NCBI RefSeq assembly: GCF_040807025.1
Contig: NC_090946.1
Location: forward strand, 7,296,001 to 7,360,000
Length of the DNA: 64,000 bases
Source of the DNA: Struthio camelus
Taxonomy: Eukaryota; Chordata; Aves; Struthioniformes; Struthionidae
Direction of reading: 5' to 3'
The notes under the pieces are model-generated. The model did not search any database. It saw only the letters and a program-made list of their open reading frames with translations, and was not told the origin of the DNA. The stretch's first letter is position 1. Every line of letters begins with the position of its first letter. The position numbers and the translations under genes were made by a program. Shown here piece after piece: positions 39,131-52,457 of this stretch.

Positions 39131-40947
39131 CGCTGCGGTCCCGGTGCTATTTTTGGCTCCGTGGCCTAAACCGCCAGGCAGGACGGGCTGTCCCACCTCA
39201 CGGGTGTTACCGCGTCGTTCCCCTCCCTGGGACAGGGTGACTGCCGAAATGGAGGTGGAAAGCTCGCTCAAAACCGAAAGGCTGAGGACAACTTTTCACT
39301 GGGTACATAAATACACGCCGGCATGGAGGGGAACAAAAATGGGCTGGAAGGAAAGAAGTCAGTTTATGGCGGGTTCCTTCCCTCCCGCCCCCCCCACCCA
39401 GCTTATTCTGAAGGTGGTAATTTGTACTGGAAAAGATTTTATTATAAAGTCCAGCTGGTTGTCAATGGCAGCGGGCAGCTTAGGCTTGTCACAGCAGTAA
39501 AACAGAAGGCGAGTCAATGGCTAGACCTGAGAAGTTTCCAGACTTCTTTCTTCGGTGACCGTGCCCTACTTTGGACAGCGGCCTAAAACTGCTCCGAAGG
39601 AACGTAAGAAACCATTAGGTAAAGGGCAAAGTCCTTGGTTAGCCTTAACGAGCCAACCCAACGGAAGAAAGAACAAATACTGGTGAAAGATGCCATCACC
39701 CTTCAAGGTGGTTCAAAGTTATCAACGGGCACCCGCAGCAATCATTGCTGAGTGGGTTTTTTTTTTATTTTTATTTTTTTTTGGAGGAGGAGGAAGCAGG
39801 CCAAGCATCGGCCCTCAGATGCTTGATTTGCATGAGGGTGAGACCTGGGAGAGGAGCCTACAGCCAGTTAAAACACAATGCCAAATAATAAAGAGGCAAC
39901 TGAGAAATCAAAGGTCAAAAGGAACACACTGAGCCACCTGATAATAGGATCATTATTTTAGCTCCTTTCAGTATTACCATGATCATTCAGTTTGTGCGGT
40001 CATTTATTTTCAATAAACACTGGGTTCTTTTAGTTTCTGAGATTTTTTTTTTTCCAGAATTTCCTAGATTCAAGCAGGCTCTTGATTGTAAGTGCAACGT
40101 GGAGGGCTAGAGATGGCCCACTTAAAGGGAAATTGAGATAACACTGGGCTGCCAAAACTTCGGTCTTTACTAACAACAACAGCTGATGTTGAAATTCAGC
40201 AGAAATAGCCCAGGTATTGGCAACACTACTCACTGGACTGTCAATAATTAAATGCCATTTCTTCTTCTAACCAGTTCTTTCCATGTTTATTCAGTCTTTG
40301 AACAGCTCTTCCCGGTGACGCGTGATTTCCCACGGGCGACTGCACAGGGGTGCGCTTGCGTGGGAAGAGCTGCGCGGGACCTGTGTCAGCACAAAGGCAG
40401 TTTTAGAGGCGTTCCTGAATGTCCTAAGGAAACAGGCAGCCCATGTCTTCCTCTGCTTTACTGGTTTTCGTTGCTTCTGTCAGTTAAGCATCAAAAGCAA
40501 TTAGATATATAACTTAAGGTGGATTATACCTATTGCTTTGGCAGGCTGCCGGGTACTTCTCACTTGAAATCTTATGTTCCCCTCCCAACTAGAAGCTTAT
40601 GTAAATAAAATTTAAAAAAAAAAAAAAAAAGAAGTAACTGCTGGGCAGATCTCAGGCAGGCCTCTGTACTGGCAGTTCATTGAAAAAGTATGTTTCAGTA
40701 TTCTAGCAAGACTAATACTGAAACTGTAAAGCACTAAACCATTTCTTAATTAAATTATGTTTGTGTTTGCTTCCCACTTAACTTTTTTGTCTGTGATTGA
40801 CAAAGGCGCACGGGAACTCTCAGAAGGAAGTTGCCTGGTGGCTTACAAATTGCAAGCTATTGCTGTTTGGTTTTTTCAATCTCGTCATGGTCAAGCCCAC
40901 ATAAATCCTCACTACGCTGTTTTATGAAAGGCTGTGCAACAGCACAG
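39131..40947. other. FTH1 upstream intergenic stretch
   Basis: No coding feature is recognised. T-rich runs occur near 39760-39781 and 40045-40053. An AATAAA at 40604-40609 is followed four bases later by a run of about 17 A. Confidence 0.5.
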
Positions 40948-41349
40948 TTTATAAGCGGTTGAGCGAGCAGTCCATCAATAAAAGGAACGTTTCCTCTGTC
41001 ATTTGGACAGTCAGCGCCAGCCATGGCTAAACGTCAGGAAGACGAGGAATGTCCTACGTTCTGCTTTCTGGATCGATTGCACTGCACAAACATACACGCT
41101 GTCTTCAACGACGCAAAGCACGCCTGGCCAGAACAGGACACGTCGGGTGGTACGGCCATGCCTCATAATAGCTTGGTGACCAACATGAAGAGCGTCTGGT
41201 CCTACGAGACTTTAGCGTTAGCTTTGACAAGGACCTTTTCTGATGATTGTTCACTTGTTGACTTCCCCCAAACTACTGTCACATTGTGTTTAACTTGGAC
41301 TTTGTTCCATACTGTTCTACTATGGCTTGGGTTGAGCCTTTCTACCTGA
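40948..41349 (+). other. Unrecognised 108-codon open frame with promoter-like 5' side
   Basis: An ATG at 41023 in a good start context (GCCAGCCATGG) opens 108 codons to a stop at 41347-41349. A TATA-like TTTATAAG lies about 70 bases upstream. The predicted product, beginning MAKRQEDEECPTFCFLDRLH, matches no family I know, and no splice donor or conserved domain is visible. Such frames occur by chance; the start context is the only point in its favour. Confidence 0.15.
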
Positions 41350-44300
41350 AGGATGTATTTATGAGCGTTCCTCGGAAGAAGCCTGCTAGAAGCATCATCG
41401 TAGTCAGGCTGGACCTCACATCAAATAACATTCACGTTCTGCAACTGCAAGATCATTCCCTACATCTGACAATGTTTTGCACCCTAGTCTCGTCCCCTAC
41501 TACTTTCGGTAGCTACTAGTTAATTACAACCCCTGAGCGTTATTCATTAAACTGTTCAGAATTAGTGGGGGATCCTGGCTTTTCTCGTTCAAATCCAAAA
41601 GATTAAAGATCTCAGTGTATACAGGAAAAAAGAGACTGGTAGTCCCAACTAGTTCTTTCAGTACGCTTTCCCACACAAACGTCGCAGCTGCGCAGGGCCT
41701 GATCTATCCTCTCAGCAGTCTGCACCCGCAGCCTTACTTTGAATTCATGTCCACTCTCAGCTGCTTCTAGAGGCTGGCGCTGCTGCTCGGTCGGGCTGGA
41801 GTAGAGGCATGCTTCGTGCTGCCCACAGGCAAAAGTCAACGCATTGTCCGCCTACAGGGGCTCCAAATTGTTGAAGGCGATCTCTGTTTTCCTTTGGCCG
41901 AGATCCCATCAGAAACAATGGAGCCAGCTCCCTTGTTTACAGCTCAGCTATTACGTGTAGAGCACAGACCTGAACACTAGGCATTTCAGGGACAGTAACG
42001 CTTAGCTTCCTCACATGACAGCTGGAGAGATCATTTTAAGTGTGCAAAATAACCTCAGCTTCTCTGATGAATGTTTGCATAGACATACAGGAGATTATTA
42101 AGTCCGAGAACTGGTTGACATTGCTCAGGATATACCTAGATGCAGAAAAAAACCACCAAGGCTCTGTTTGCACACACCTCTCAGCACTGGGTGTTGCGGT
42201 AGCAGAAAGAGCGAGAGCCCCAGACAGGGGCCGAGAGTAACCGGCTGTTAGTTTGGGAGCTCAGGGTCGTTTCTGAAGAGGACACGATACGTACTTGGGC
42301 AGACAGAGCTGTGCATAGCACCATGCAGCAAGAGCACTTGAAGGTGGCACAGACTTTGCACAGGGTAAGACCTAGGAAAAGCTGTGAAAAAGGGAAAGTT
42401 TCCGTGACTGCTAAATCTACTTTAGATGTAATTCATCCTGACTCTACCTGGGCCCTCCTCGTACATGACCTATCCAAATTCTGGCAGTGGTCTGACTGTG
42501 GGCTGAAAACATGATTTTTAAACAGATGCTGGACAACATTTGCAGAAAGCAAACTCTGAACTTGTAAAAATGGAAGCCAGATTTGTGCTGATATAGTCGG
42601 GATGAGCGCTCTCAGCTCATCTTCTGCACAGCAGCCGTCCCCAGGAAGTGGCAAGGGCACAAAAATTTTCTGAAAGTCCAAGCGTGGTCTCAGTCCTGCT
42701 CCAATTGAGTTACTGCATCACCATTGCTTTAGGAAACATTATGTACTAGCAGCTGTCTCAAACGCTGCTTTTAACTGGAACTTCCTCTCTTGCTTTAAAA
42801 TGCTTTCTTCGTCCACGTTAATTTAGACCGTGGTGGCTAGAACGACCACAGACCTAAAAACTGAGCAGAAAGCAACACAAACTTTGGTCCCAACCCAGTC
42901 AGCAAGAGATAGCTAAACATGCCTCAAATATTACATGGACAAAAAGACAGTAACTCCTTTTCAATGCTCAAAGTCCCATAAACAAGATAAAATGTACATC
43001 CAGTCAAATATTTGTTATGGAGAATTTCCATCCCACCCACAAACTTCACTGTATTTCAGTTTGCAGACATTATGTAAATATAAAAACAACCCAAACTTGG
43101 CTCCAAGCTGGATCATGTGGCTGGAAATTTGACACTGATCTCAACTGTGAGTTTTGAAAGCCGTTTACTAAAAACATCTGGGCTCCACTTGTTCTGTAAG
43201 ATAGCCTAAAAATGAAATCCTGCTCAGCTCCAAACTCCTCCTCTAGCTCCTCTGGCAAAACACTGTGCAAATTTTTCAGTCATTTCTTGTAGGTGCCCAA
43301 TTTCGGCATCAGGGAAACTCAGGTTTTAGGCAATAGGTTTCACCGAGTACTTACAAACAGCACAGACTGCAAAAGGCTGGATTACATGGAACTGCTAGTT
43401 CCCAGAAACGTCCTAAATCAGGAACACAGAGGGTGTTCAAAGTCGCTTGAGAGAACTTGCTTCAAAGACAACAAAACAGCAAGCTGTTCTGTTATAGAAG
43501 AAAGTCCCAAAGACAACAAAAATGCAACAGTTTGTACTACAGGATTTTGTAAGCGAGTAATACAAAACTCATTTTGGACAGACAAACATTTTCTAAGTTG
43601 TGTCTTCACAGTTTTCTTCTCCTTCTTTTGCACATAGGCAGTTTAAAGTAAACGCCCCAGGAGATTACGGTTCTATAATTTGCTCAGAATACCCTTTAAT
43701 CTAATTTTTTTTCTCCTTTGGAATGCCTCAGAAAAAAAGTGCTTGGAGAAGCAGGAGAGCGAATAAGAACAATGTTATTAATACAACAACACTGTTTGCT
43801 ACGCATGGCCAGAAGCAGAATTTGGTGAATTCACTGGCATGTATCAGCTCCGTTTAACCTAATTTTAAGACCGGCTCCACTCTTTACGATTCCAAAGCTT
43901 TACATTTGATTCCAGTGATGGCACGTGCACTAGGCAGGCGTACCGGAGCTTTCATAAGATGCCGCAGAGTTGCCAAGTTGCAAAAGCCACAGTTAAGACT
44001 AACGCTGACATACCTCCACAGCTCAACGCGTGCCACAGTCCACAGCATTTGCTATATTGTCATCATCCTCTTGTAGCCGCGAGTTCCATTTTTTCCTCCT
44101 TGCAATATTACAAAGTCTTTAAAAACAAGGCAGGGGGTTCATTCTCCCTCGCTGTTATGTCCAACTTAATAACTTCTTCCTCAAATACTGAAAAGCTAGG
44201 GAAAAAAGAATAAAACTATACAGCTAAAGCCAGCAACCATAGGGAAATTCCTCAATGCACCAAAAATCACCTCCTTTCCAGTATGAATTCCCCTGCAAGA

Positions 44301-47300
44301 CACTGGTAAGCATTCACGTCCTCATGAATGATCAGACAGCTTTCATTCTGAGTAGGATGCGCACGTCAAACAGCCTTTTGTAAAGATGAGGTTTCGTTTG
44401 GGAACTTGTCAAAGAGTCAAACGTTAAACATCCCAGAGGATATCAACTGAGGCCGTCAGTTCATTTTGTGAAGATGCACGACGGGGAGCCTTGAGCACGC
44501 AAGCTGGAATTGGCATGCCAACAGCACATCGCTCGGGCCCCGGCTGCGACACGGGGAGCTCACGCGCTCCCAGCGTGCTGGAGGGTGTCCACCGGACCTA
44601 CGTGGCGGCACTGCACTCGGGCAGCAAGGGACAGAGGCTTGTGGGGGAAGCAAGGTCAGGGCTCAGCAGATCAGGCCGCCACGCCGGTGCGGATGCAAGC
44701 TGGAGCCACGCAGCTCTGTGAAAGGCTCCGTATCCCGTGACCGTGCCCCCCAAACTGGGCTATCCTCCTGCCTAAGCATGCTCACGCCTGTAATTATTGT
44801 TTATCCCCGGGATGTCTTTTTGACAGTTTGCGTGGCATCAAGTTTGAGCAGACGTTAATACAGCATTAAGCCTTCTAGAGTAGGTGGTGCTTGTTTTTAT
44901 ATGTAGCTACCCAAAAAAATGGCAGGCGGGTGAACGCTTTCAAGCGTGATGAAAAGAAACAAGCTTTTACATGGAACTGGCAGTTAAGCACCAGCTTAAA
45001 GAACATGCACCTGCCCGATAAAACATCAGCTCCACCACAAAAACAAGCACCAGCCCATGTCACGATCTCTCTCTGGCAGGATTTGCCGGCGGGGGGCCCT
45101 TCAAGACTGCTGCTCTTGTTCAGGTCTCTCCAGGAACTCATTTCATGGCTTTTTTTAGAGGAAGTGAGGAGACTAGGTCTTTTTAGTGGCTTAGAAGAGC
45201 CAGAGGGATTTTCTTTATTGAGGTGAGGCAGAGGTTGGCAAGAGCAAGTGGGAAGCAGAAGGACTCACGGAAAATATAACTGCAGGACATCAAAAAACAA
45301 TAGCCAAGTTCTCCACGTCTTCCCTGACCTTCCACACACAGGCTGTTTTAATATTTAAACTAGCTCCAGTTTTATAGTTGGCAGGCAAAGGCCATTCCCT
45401 CTGCCACAGGGTTGACTTACGTCAGCTTGTTTTCATGCAGTTAGCACCTCGGCTAGTCACAGTGACTGGTAAGTACCAAGTTTGGAGGTCCCACCTCACA
45501 CTTAGCCCTGTGCTCACAAGAGGAACAGCTGCACTTCCAAGGAACCTGTGAGCGAGGTGAGGCCTGGAGCTGGGCTGGGGGAGCCCCAGCAGCAGGCTGA
45601 GCTAACCCTGTCTAACCTAACCACTGCGGAAGAAACCACATCACGCTCACTACTCAAACCACTGGCAAGCGCTTGGCAGCTGCTGCTCCAGCAGGACCTC
45701 GTCCCTGCCCCAGGCAGTAGCCAGGAATCCCCTTCACCCTGGCTGCTGCCACCTCCATCTCACAGGGGGACATGTGCCACCTCCGTGAGGGCAGCTCCCC
45801 AGCTCCCGGGGATGCCCCAAGAGCACGCCGATCCTTCGGCCACTTTAGCGAGGCGTTCGACATCCCTCCAATCTCTCCTCGTGGCTTGTCAGCCAGCGGG
45901 GATTACAAAAGATGCAGTGAAAGGCATGTTTCGAGCAACCGAAGGACAGCTGACCAGTGCAACGGGCAATCTCAAAGGCCGGTTTTCTTCCAGCTTGAAT
46001 AGAGGGAAAACCGTAGGCTGTTCCCACAGCAAAGTGGCTACAATCATCCTGCAAAATCTGAGGGGAAAGGGGCCTGAAGCACTCAGTCTTGAGCGGCTAA
46101 CGTTACCGTAAGCAGAAAACCACAGAATTCACCCTCTTCCATCCAGAGACTTTGCAAGTCCCTTCTTTCCCCTGCTGTTATTTAGCTAAGAGCAAGTTCC
46201 CAGGCACAGACATGTCACTGAGGCTGGCTGAACTCAGTCCATGCTTGTACATCACCTTTGGTGACGAAAGATGAACGTAAGCACTGGGTCCTCCTCCAAT
46301 GCCCACTGGAGACAACAGCCAGATGCCAGCAGACTCTAGTTGGGTCAAGACCTGACCTGCCTATAAATACGTAGGATCAGAGGCAAGGGCTGTGCAAACC
46401 AACAGACGTCCTTCCATTAACTTTGGCAGATGTTGCACTAGGCCCACAGATAGTGTCATTTCAGCAATCAACAAAATAGTCTCAGAACCAGCCACCTGGC
46501 CCATGCAGCCAGCTAGGTAACATGGACGCACAGTTACAGGAGTACGTGCCTCTATAAAAAGGAGCATGCAGACTCCTCAGGAATCACGTCCAGCCATTTC
46601 AGACCTTAGCACTAACTGCGTTGATAGATGCTCTGCAGAACAGACTAGGACAAATCATTAAACCCAGGCAGAGCACTAGCCTCTTAAATCTCGGCCATCG
46701 GTTAATGTTGCTCCACGTTTACGGTCAGCATGCTGGAAAGATTTTCCAGCTAAAAGCTGTTTCATCAGCCTCCTGGGGCAGCAAATGATGGCAGTCTGGC
46801 AAGGCTCTCAGACTCTTCTAGGATAGCTGCCAGCCTCATTTCGGGTTTAGGAAGGCCTGTGATATGCTCTCCCTGCCCGAAGGAATCAGTCCCTCCCTTT
46901 GGTTGCTCTACGTTATGAGTAGACCTGCTCAGTCATGCGTGGTTGCACTGCCCAAAAACCTGTCTAAATGGGCAATGATGACTGAGACTGAAACCAGTTA
47001 AATCAGGAACTTTCCAGTCGGACAAGAAAAAAGATTTCCGCTCCACGCTTTTTTAATACAGGTTGGACTCCTTGCCTTTTGTTTGATGCCCTCAGTTGTT
47101 TCTTAAAGCCATTACGGAGGGGCAGGACCTGCAGGACAGCAGTAGGCTCAAAGTCACACCACGTGGCTGAAACGCTTTCACAGCTTGTGGTTGTCAAAAC
47201 GGGGAGGTCACGCTCCTTCCTCCCCACCTGATTTGCCCCTTTTCCCTGTCCCCAGCCACCCTGCTTACCGCACACTAGCCTCGGTGCTCATCAGGGCCTC

Positions 47301-50300
47301 TGCAAACCAGTTCAGCTCATGATCCTAGAGTAAAGCGAAACGGGAAAAGTCAAGCATTTTCGGCCAGTTTCCAGAGCCGGCTTGGCTGATGATCAGGTCT
47401 AATGAGCCCCAGAGTCAGGTGCAGGGTGGGAGGCAGGGTCCAGAGCAGGACAGGACTGCAGGTTGTCGGATCAGCTCGCCCATAAACAGGCAGCTTTGTC
47501 CTCAAGATCTGTTAACAGTGGAATAAACGCAACGGTGTCAACAGCGCACCGCTATGCTGCCCTGACTTAACGCTCTTAGCTGAAGGGGAGCGCGCTGCCA
47601 ACGTATAAACAGAAAAGCGTTTACAGCTCCATCCACGGGGGCCTGCAGGAGCAAGCGTCCCATGCTGTGGCTATCGCTCGCGTGCTGGAGCTGAGCCACG
47701 CAGTGTGGCGTGAAGCCCTCCTCACCTGCTTCAGGGCAAAGGCAGTCACTCTCCTTGAGCCCTTTTCTTCAGGGCTGATTCAGGTTATGCCTTCATGCCG
47801 TGGTGGTGAGGGAGGGCTGGCCAAGCTCAGCAGCCACGTGAAGCAAGAAGGTGGGGAGACAGAAGGGAACGGCTTCAAGTGCCATGGCCCCATCCTTGAG
47901 AGCTAGCCTACTAGCCTACCCCCTCCCCGAAACCAGAGCGTGCTTCGTCACATGTGATGTGGCCAAGACACACACCGTAACTGCACAGGGGTTCAACCTG
48001 GGGTATATATCCAGTGCCAAAATTTGCTCCACGTAACTTCCTCTTTAGACAAGTCCTCTGACTTGCTGCTGGCTGTCATGCTGCCACCAGAACACCTCTG
48101 CACACGGAATGAAAAGTTTCCGGTACATATGGCCCAAGAAAAGGAAAAAACAACAACAAAACAGAAGGCAACCACAGCCTTTTTTTTTGTAAGGGTCACT
48201 GCGTGCAGGTCTGTGACACGCTCTCAAGGCAGCGAGGCACCGAGCGCGCTGCTGTACCAGGGTTAGGACCGTCAGTGCACGGGACAGCTGGAGGTGAGAC
48301 CCGCAGCTGCGTTACTGAGCCTGCGCAGAGCAGGGACGACATGGGTGGCACGCTCAGGAACCAAGAGGAGAAAGAAAATGAGAACCTCTCCCTCAAAGCC
48401 TGAGTTAACACCACAGAAAGCAGCTCCCCAGCACCCAGCGCACACGTTGAAAGCTCTGCCACACTGCAGAGACGGCTCGCGGCCAGCCGTTCCTCCGACA
48501 CGGAGCCGTGCTGAACAGCAAAGGCCGAACACTGCAGCAGGGAACAAAATGGAGTGGGAGATCTTCCCATATAGGACACTTCTTGCCTGTCATCCGGGGG
48601 TTTGTTCACAGAGGTGCCCGCTGCAGAGATTTGCACGTCTCCACCAAGAACAGAGCGGATTTCCCCATGCATCCCATGAACAGCCCTTCACAATGGCATT
48701 TCCAATGTGTAACAACAGAATAAGTGTCTTTCCGTGGACCTGAGTGGATTTTCTGGGAACCCCACCCTTGCCCATCGAACACTTTGGCCCAGACATCAGG
48801 AAACTAAGCCGTGAAGATGTTTCAAGCAGCCCCAACATGGAAGCTGCGGTATTAAGTCCTCTTACAAAGCGTTTCTCTAGTCAGGAGGTGCACGTTGAGC
48901 AACACGCTGACATCAGCTGAAATAACAGGATGGTGAAGAGTGACTCAGATGCTAAACCATGCGGACATTACTTCGGACACCACATAAGTTCTCCGATGGA
49001 GAGGAAAAATAAACCCAAATTGCAGCATTGTTACTTAATCCAGGAAACTCCGTCAGAAAAGTCAGCTGTAGAAACTGGCTCAGCATGACCATACAAAAAA
49101 GCTACCAGACCTTTTACCGGAATTCACAAGCAATTGCATACCTGGCCATAAAGAGCTTTAAGTAGCAGCGAAGACTCTGCCTGACATAGGAAATTCCTAC
49201 TTCCTTCCCTAGCGCTAACACTCCAGCCTCGCTAAAGCAGAGCCTTACCTGAGAAGACTGCTCTGCCTAGTCCTGTTCCTTGCCTAGCAAGGAGTGTGCG
49301 CCCCAGCCCGCAGTCACTCTTTTCCCCCCGAGTGCCACGCTTTCTGCAGCAAGCTCAAACCGATTTGCCATCAAAACCTCGTGCTTGTTTAACTCCCACT
49401 CTCCTATCACGCACTTCTTAGATCAGGCAGTTCAGATCAGACAAGGAGAAGGCTGTTTCGCTGCCCTGCTGAAAAGCAACTGGGGATTCAAGAAACCTCA
49501 TGAGCCAAAACCACCTGACTGCACTTTGCCAGCATTTTCTCCACCACTTTTCTAGCTACTTTATTTGCCCAGCAGCTTTTTTTTTTTTTTTTTTTTTTTA
49601 AAGAGAAGCCTGTGTTTAGAGTGCAGATCCTCTCTGTGCTCTTCCATCTTCTCACATGCCTCGATGTCACTAGTGTTTTTCTCCTTCCCTGTAAGGTTGA
49701 ACTTCTCAAGATGAACAGGGCAGACCGCGGCTCTCAGCCTGGTAAGGGGAAGAAGAGCATCTACCTCCAGGGTTTGCCAGTGAAAATCCTTCTCCTTTGC
49801 ATCCTCACCTTACTCCTGCCTGCAAGGCCCCGTGTCGTCACAAACCTCCTCAGGTGGGAAGGGTTCGGCACCCTCCTGCTGTACTCTAGAGGCCAGAAAG
49901 GCAGCTTGATCCTTAAAGTGGCTCAGTACAGGAGAAAAGAGTACTTTCTAAAGAACTACTTTACTTTAACCTGGCCCTTAGTCACATCACAGTAACCCAG
50001 CCACACAGACACCTACAGTAACGAAACCGATGAGCCAAGAATGAAGCTGTAAACTCAGGAGGCCGAGAAGGAAGAAGGCAGGGGACACCTCTCTCCCATT
50101 TGATGTCACGTACCAGGGATGCAGTGCTTTGGGGGCATCGCAGTTCAGTTGTACGTGACCTGTTCCCCGCTCTGCCCTAACGCTCGATTTCCTGCAAGGT
50201 CTCAAGGGAGGAGCTGAAGCCCACACCCCACTACAGGCCGGGAAGGAGAGAAAAGGGCAGGACGGAGCCCGTTCCAGACTGTTGTATCCGTATTCCCCCT

Positions 50301-51680
50301 AAAGAACATGCAAACAGTTCTGCAGCATGAGTCTAGGGAGCTGGGCCACCATCTGCCTAGAAGAGAAACCAGGGGCAGCAAAGAGAAAACAAGCAGAGCC
50401 CTGTCCGTTCCTCCCCCCACCCCGCAGACTTGTACAATCCTCAGGCCTCCCATGCCAGTAGGTCTGGTTCATCTACATGAGCCGCGAGCACCTCTCCAGC
50501 TGTGGGAAAGGCAGCCGGCGTGGCCTGTTTGAAGCCTAATGTACTGACTAGAAAGTACACGAGCTCTCAGGGGATGCGGAGAAGTTTGAGTCAGGAACCC
50601 TTCGGCGGGAGCTCTCAGCTTCTTCTAGATGCTTTCCTTGAGGGTTTCTTTTTTCCCCTTTTTACTTTGTTTTCTTTTTTGTTTCAGCTTCCATTAACAC
50701 TCCTGGGCAGAGAACCTATCTGTTTCCATAGCCACATCCAGCCTAGGAAACAGCAGTGCGTGGGAGAGAGCGAGGAAGGGGAAGAAAGTGACACCATCAT
50801 CACTTGAGACTAACTGGAAACCTTCTCTTCTTGTCCAGAGTCCTTCAGAAGTGCATTCTTCTGGAAACAACTGGCAGGAGACAGTGCTACCCCTTCTCCC
50901 CTCTCCCCTGCCACCCCAGGAGTTTTGTAATTAGACAGACTCCTTTTTGTTTAGGTCATCTCCTGTTTTCCTCTTAGCTGGGAACATCAAGACTGAGCAA
51001 CAGCTGCTACGAAAGCAACCAAACCCTAAGGCTTGGGAAATGGGAAGCAGACAGAGTCCCTTCCTGACCAGCACATGACATTTATTCATTTTCCTTCTTC
51101 AGAAGGAGAAAGCATTTCATTTTCAGGCCACGTTCTTTGTTCTGACATTTGCAATAATCAAACTCAGTGAGAAACCATTCATCTGCTAACAGCAAATTGC
51201 AAAAAGCATCTTTCTTCCCTAGCGAAAACAAGTGGATTGTCCTCACCCCGCGCTGCTGGTCAGGGAGCATGTGAAAGGTTACGCAGCACTTAGCTTTAAT
51301 TTCAGAGTTCAATCATCACGCAAACAATCCTGTCCTTTACAGCTCTTCCTAGACCTTTGTAACATCCCCATTTTGCTTACAGCACGAGGATTACAGTCCA
51401 CAACTACAAGGCAGGGAAAGCGGCCACCGCTCCCAGCGCCGCCTCCTCCTCTTTCAACCCCTTTCCCCAAAACTCAAGAGATTTAACAGGACTGGGGGGG
51501 TGAGGAGGGCAATAAAAAGCTGCCAACCGCCGGCAGCGCCCTCCAGTACTTATCACCATTTGCACTGCTAACACGCCTGCCTAATCCTGTCATCGTTAAG
51601 CCAGAAACCTCATTTCCCTCTAAGTACTTTCCACTTTGCTGGCCTTCGCATCCATTAGCTCCGCTTGTCATAACTCATCC
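41350..51680. other. Long stretch without a recognisable gene
   Basis: I looked on both strands for exons of the genes expected near FTH1 in other vertebrates and recognised none. There is a T23 run at 49577-49599. Open frames up to 187 codons (45548-46111, plus) show no family resemblance. The stretch could be an intron or a non-coding transcript body of the CpG-island promoter at 52 kb. Confidence 0.45.
49577..49599. repeat. Poly(T) run of 23
   Basis: An uninterrupted T run; as A on the minus strand it could be the tail of an old retroposed copy, but no body was recognised. Confidence 0.9.
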
Positions 51681-52194
51681 GAGCCTTCCCTCCCCTCAGC
51701 AAGGCCGGACCCGAGCGACGCTTCCGCCCCGCTGCGCGGCCTAAGGCTGCCTGTAACATCAGGGCCTCTCCCTCCTCCGAGGCCTACGCCGGCCGGGCAC
51801 CCAGGGCTCACCCAGCCCCCCCGTGACCCCAACTTGCCGTTAAGGGCCCCCCCCCCCCCCCAAAAAAAACCCCACGCGTTCTGCCGGCCGGCGCGGCACA
51901 AAGGAAGCCCCAGAGCCGGCCCTCAGCTGCCACAAGGCCGCCCGAGCGCTCAGACGAGCTTGGCACCTCGGGGGAAGGGAAAAAAACCCTGGCAAGCGAC
52001 ACAGCCCGGCTTCCCCCTCCCCGCGGCTACCAGCCCTGACGGCGACACCGGAGCCGCCGGCCCCGCTGAGGCCTTGCCCCGCGCGGCCACCGGGGGGCGC
52101 CGGGGCCCGCCCTGCCCCGCGCCGGGCGCTGACGGCGCAGGCGCACTGCGCTGAGCCAATCAGGAGGGAGGAGGCGGCGAGCGGCGTGCGCGGG

Positions 52195-52213
52195 GCATGC
52201 TGGGAGATGTAGT
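52195..52213 (-). promoter_or_regulatory. ZNF143/SBS-type motif 1
   Basis: The minus strand reads ACTACATCTCCCAGCATGC, matching the ACTACAnnTCCCAGnATGC element typical of CpG-island promoters close to start sites. Confidence 0.75.
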
Positions 52214-52416
52214 CCCCCGAGGCGTCGCGGTGGTAGAGCGGGGCTCTCCCCCCCCCCCAACACCCCTCTCCCCCGCGCTGCCACAGCGGCTCTCACAGCC
52301 GGCGGGGAGCTGTTTGCGCGTCCCCGCTCAGCGCGTGGCGGCCGCTTCCTGCAAAGCTGTCGCAGGGAGCGCGGCGGCCGTTGCCATGCGGACGAGGCCG
52401 GCGTGTCGCGGGCCGA

Positions 52417-52424
52417 TGACGTCA
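52417..52424. promoter_or_regulatory. Palindromic CRE
   Basis: TGACGTCA, the full CREB/ATF site, lies 15 bases left of the second ZNF143-type motif, a common arrangement near start sites. Confidence 0.7.
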
Positions 52425-52438
52425 GGGGCCGCCGCGCG

Positions 52439-52457
52439 GCACGCTGGGAGGCGTAGT
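52439..52457 (-). promoter_or_regulatory. ZNF143/SBS-type motif 2
   Basis: The minus strand reads ACTACGCCTCCCAGCGTGC, two or three mismatches from motif 1, 244 bases away in the same orientation. Confidence 0.65.

Noticed and set aside
45548-46111. 187-codon plus-strand frame
   Set aside because: No family resemblance, no hydrophobic or domain pattern and no convincing splice or promoter context; length is within chance for this G+C content.
41350-51680. INCENP or other genes expected beyond FTH1 from human gene order
   Set aside because: I looked for the conserved N-terminus and other exons and found none on either strand, so no gene was called.
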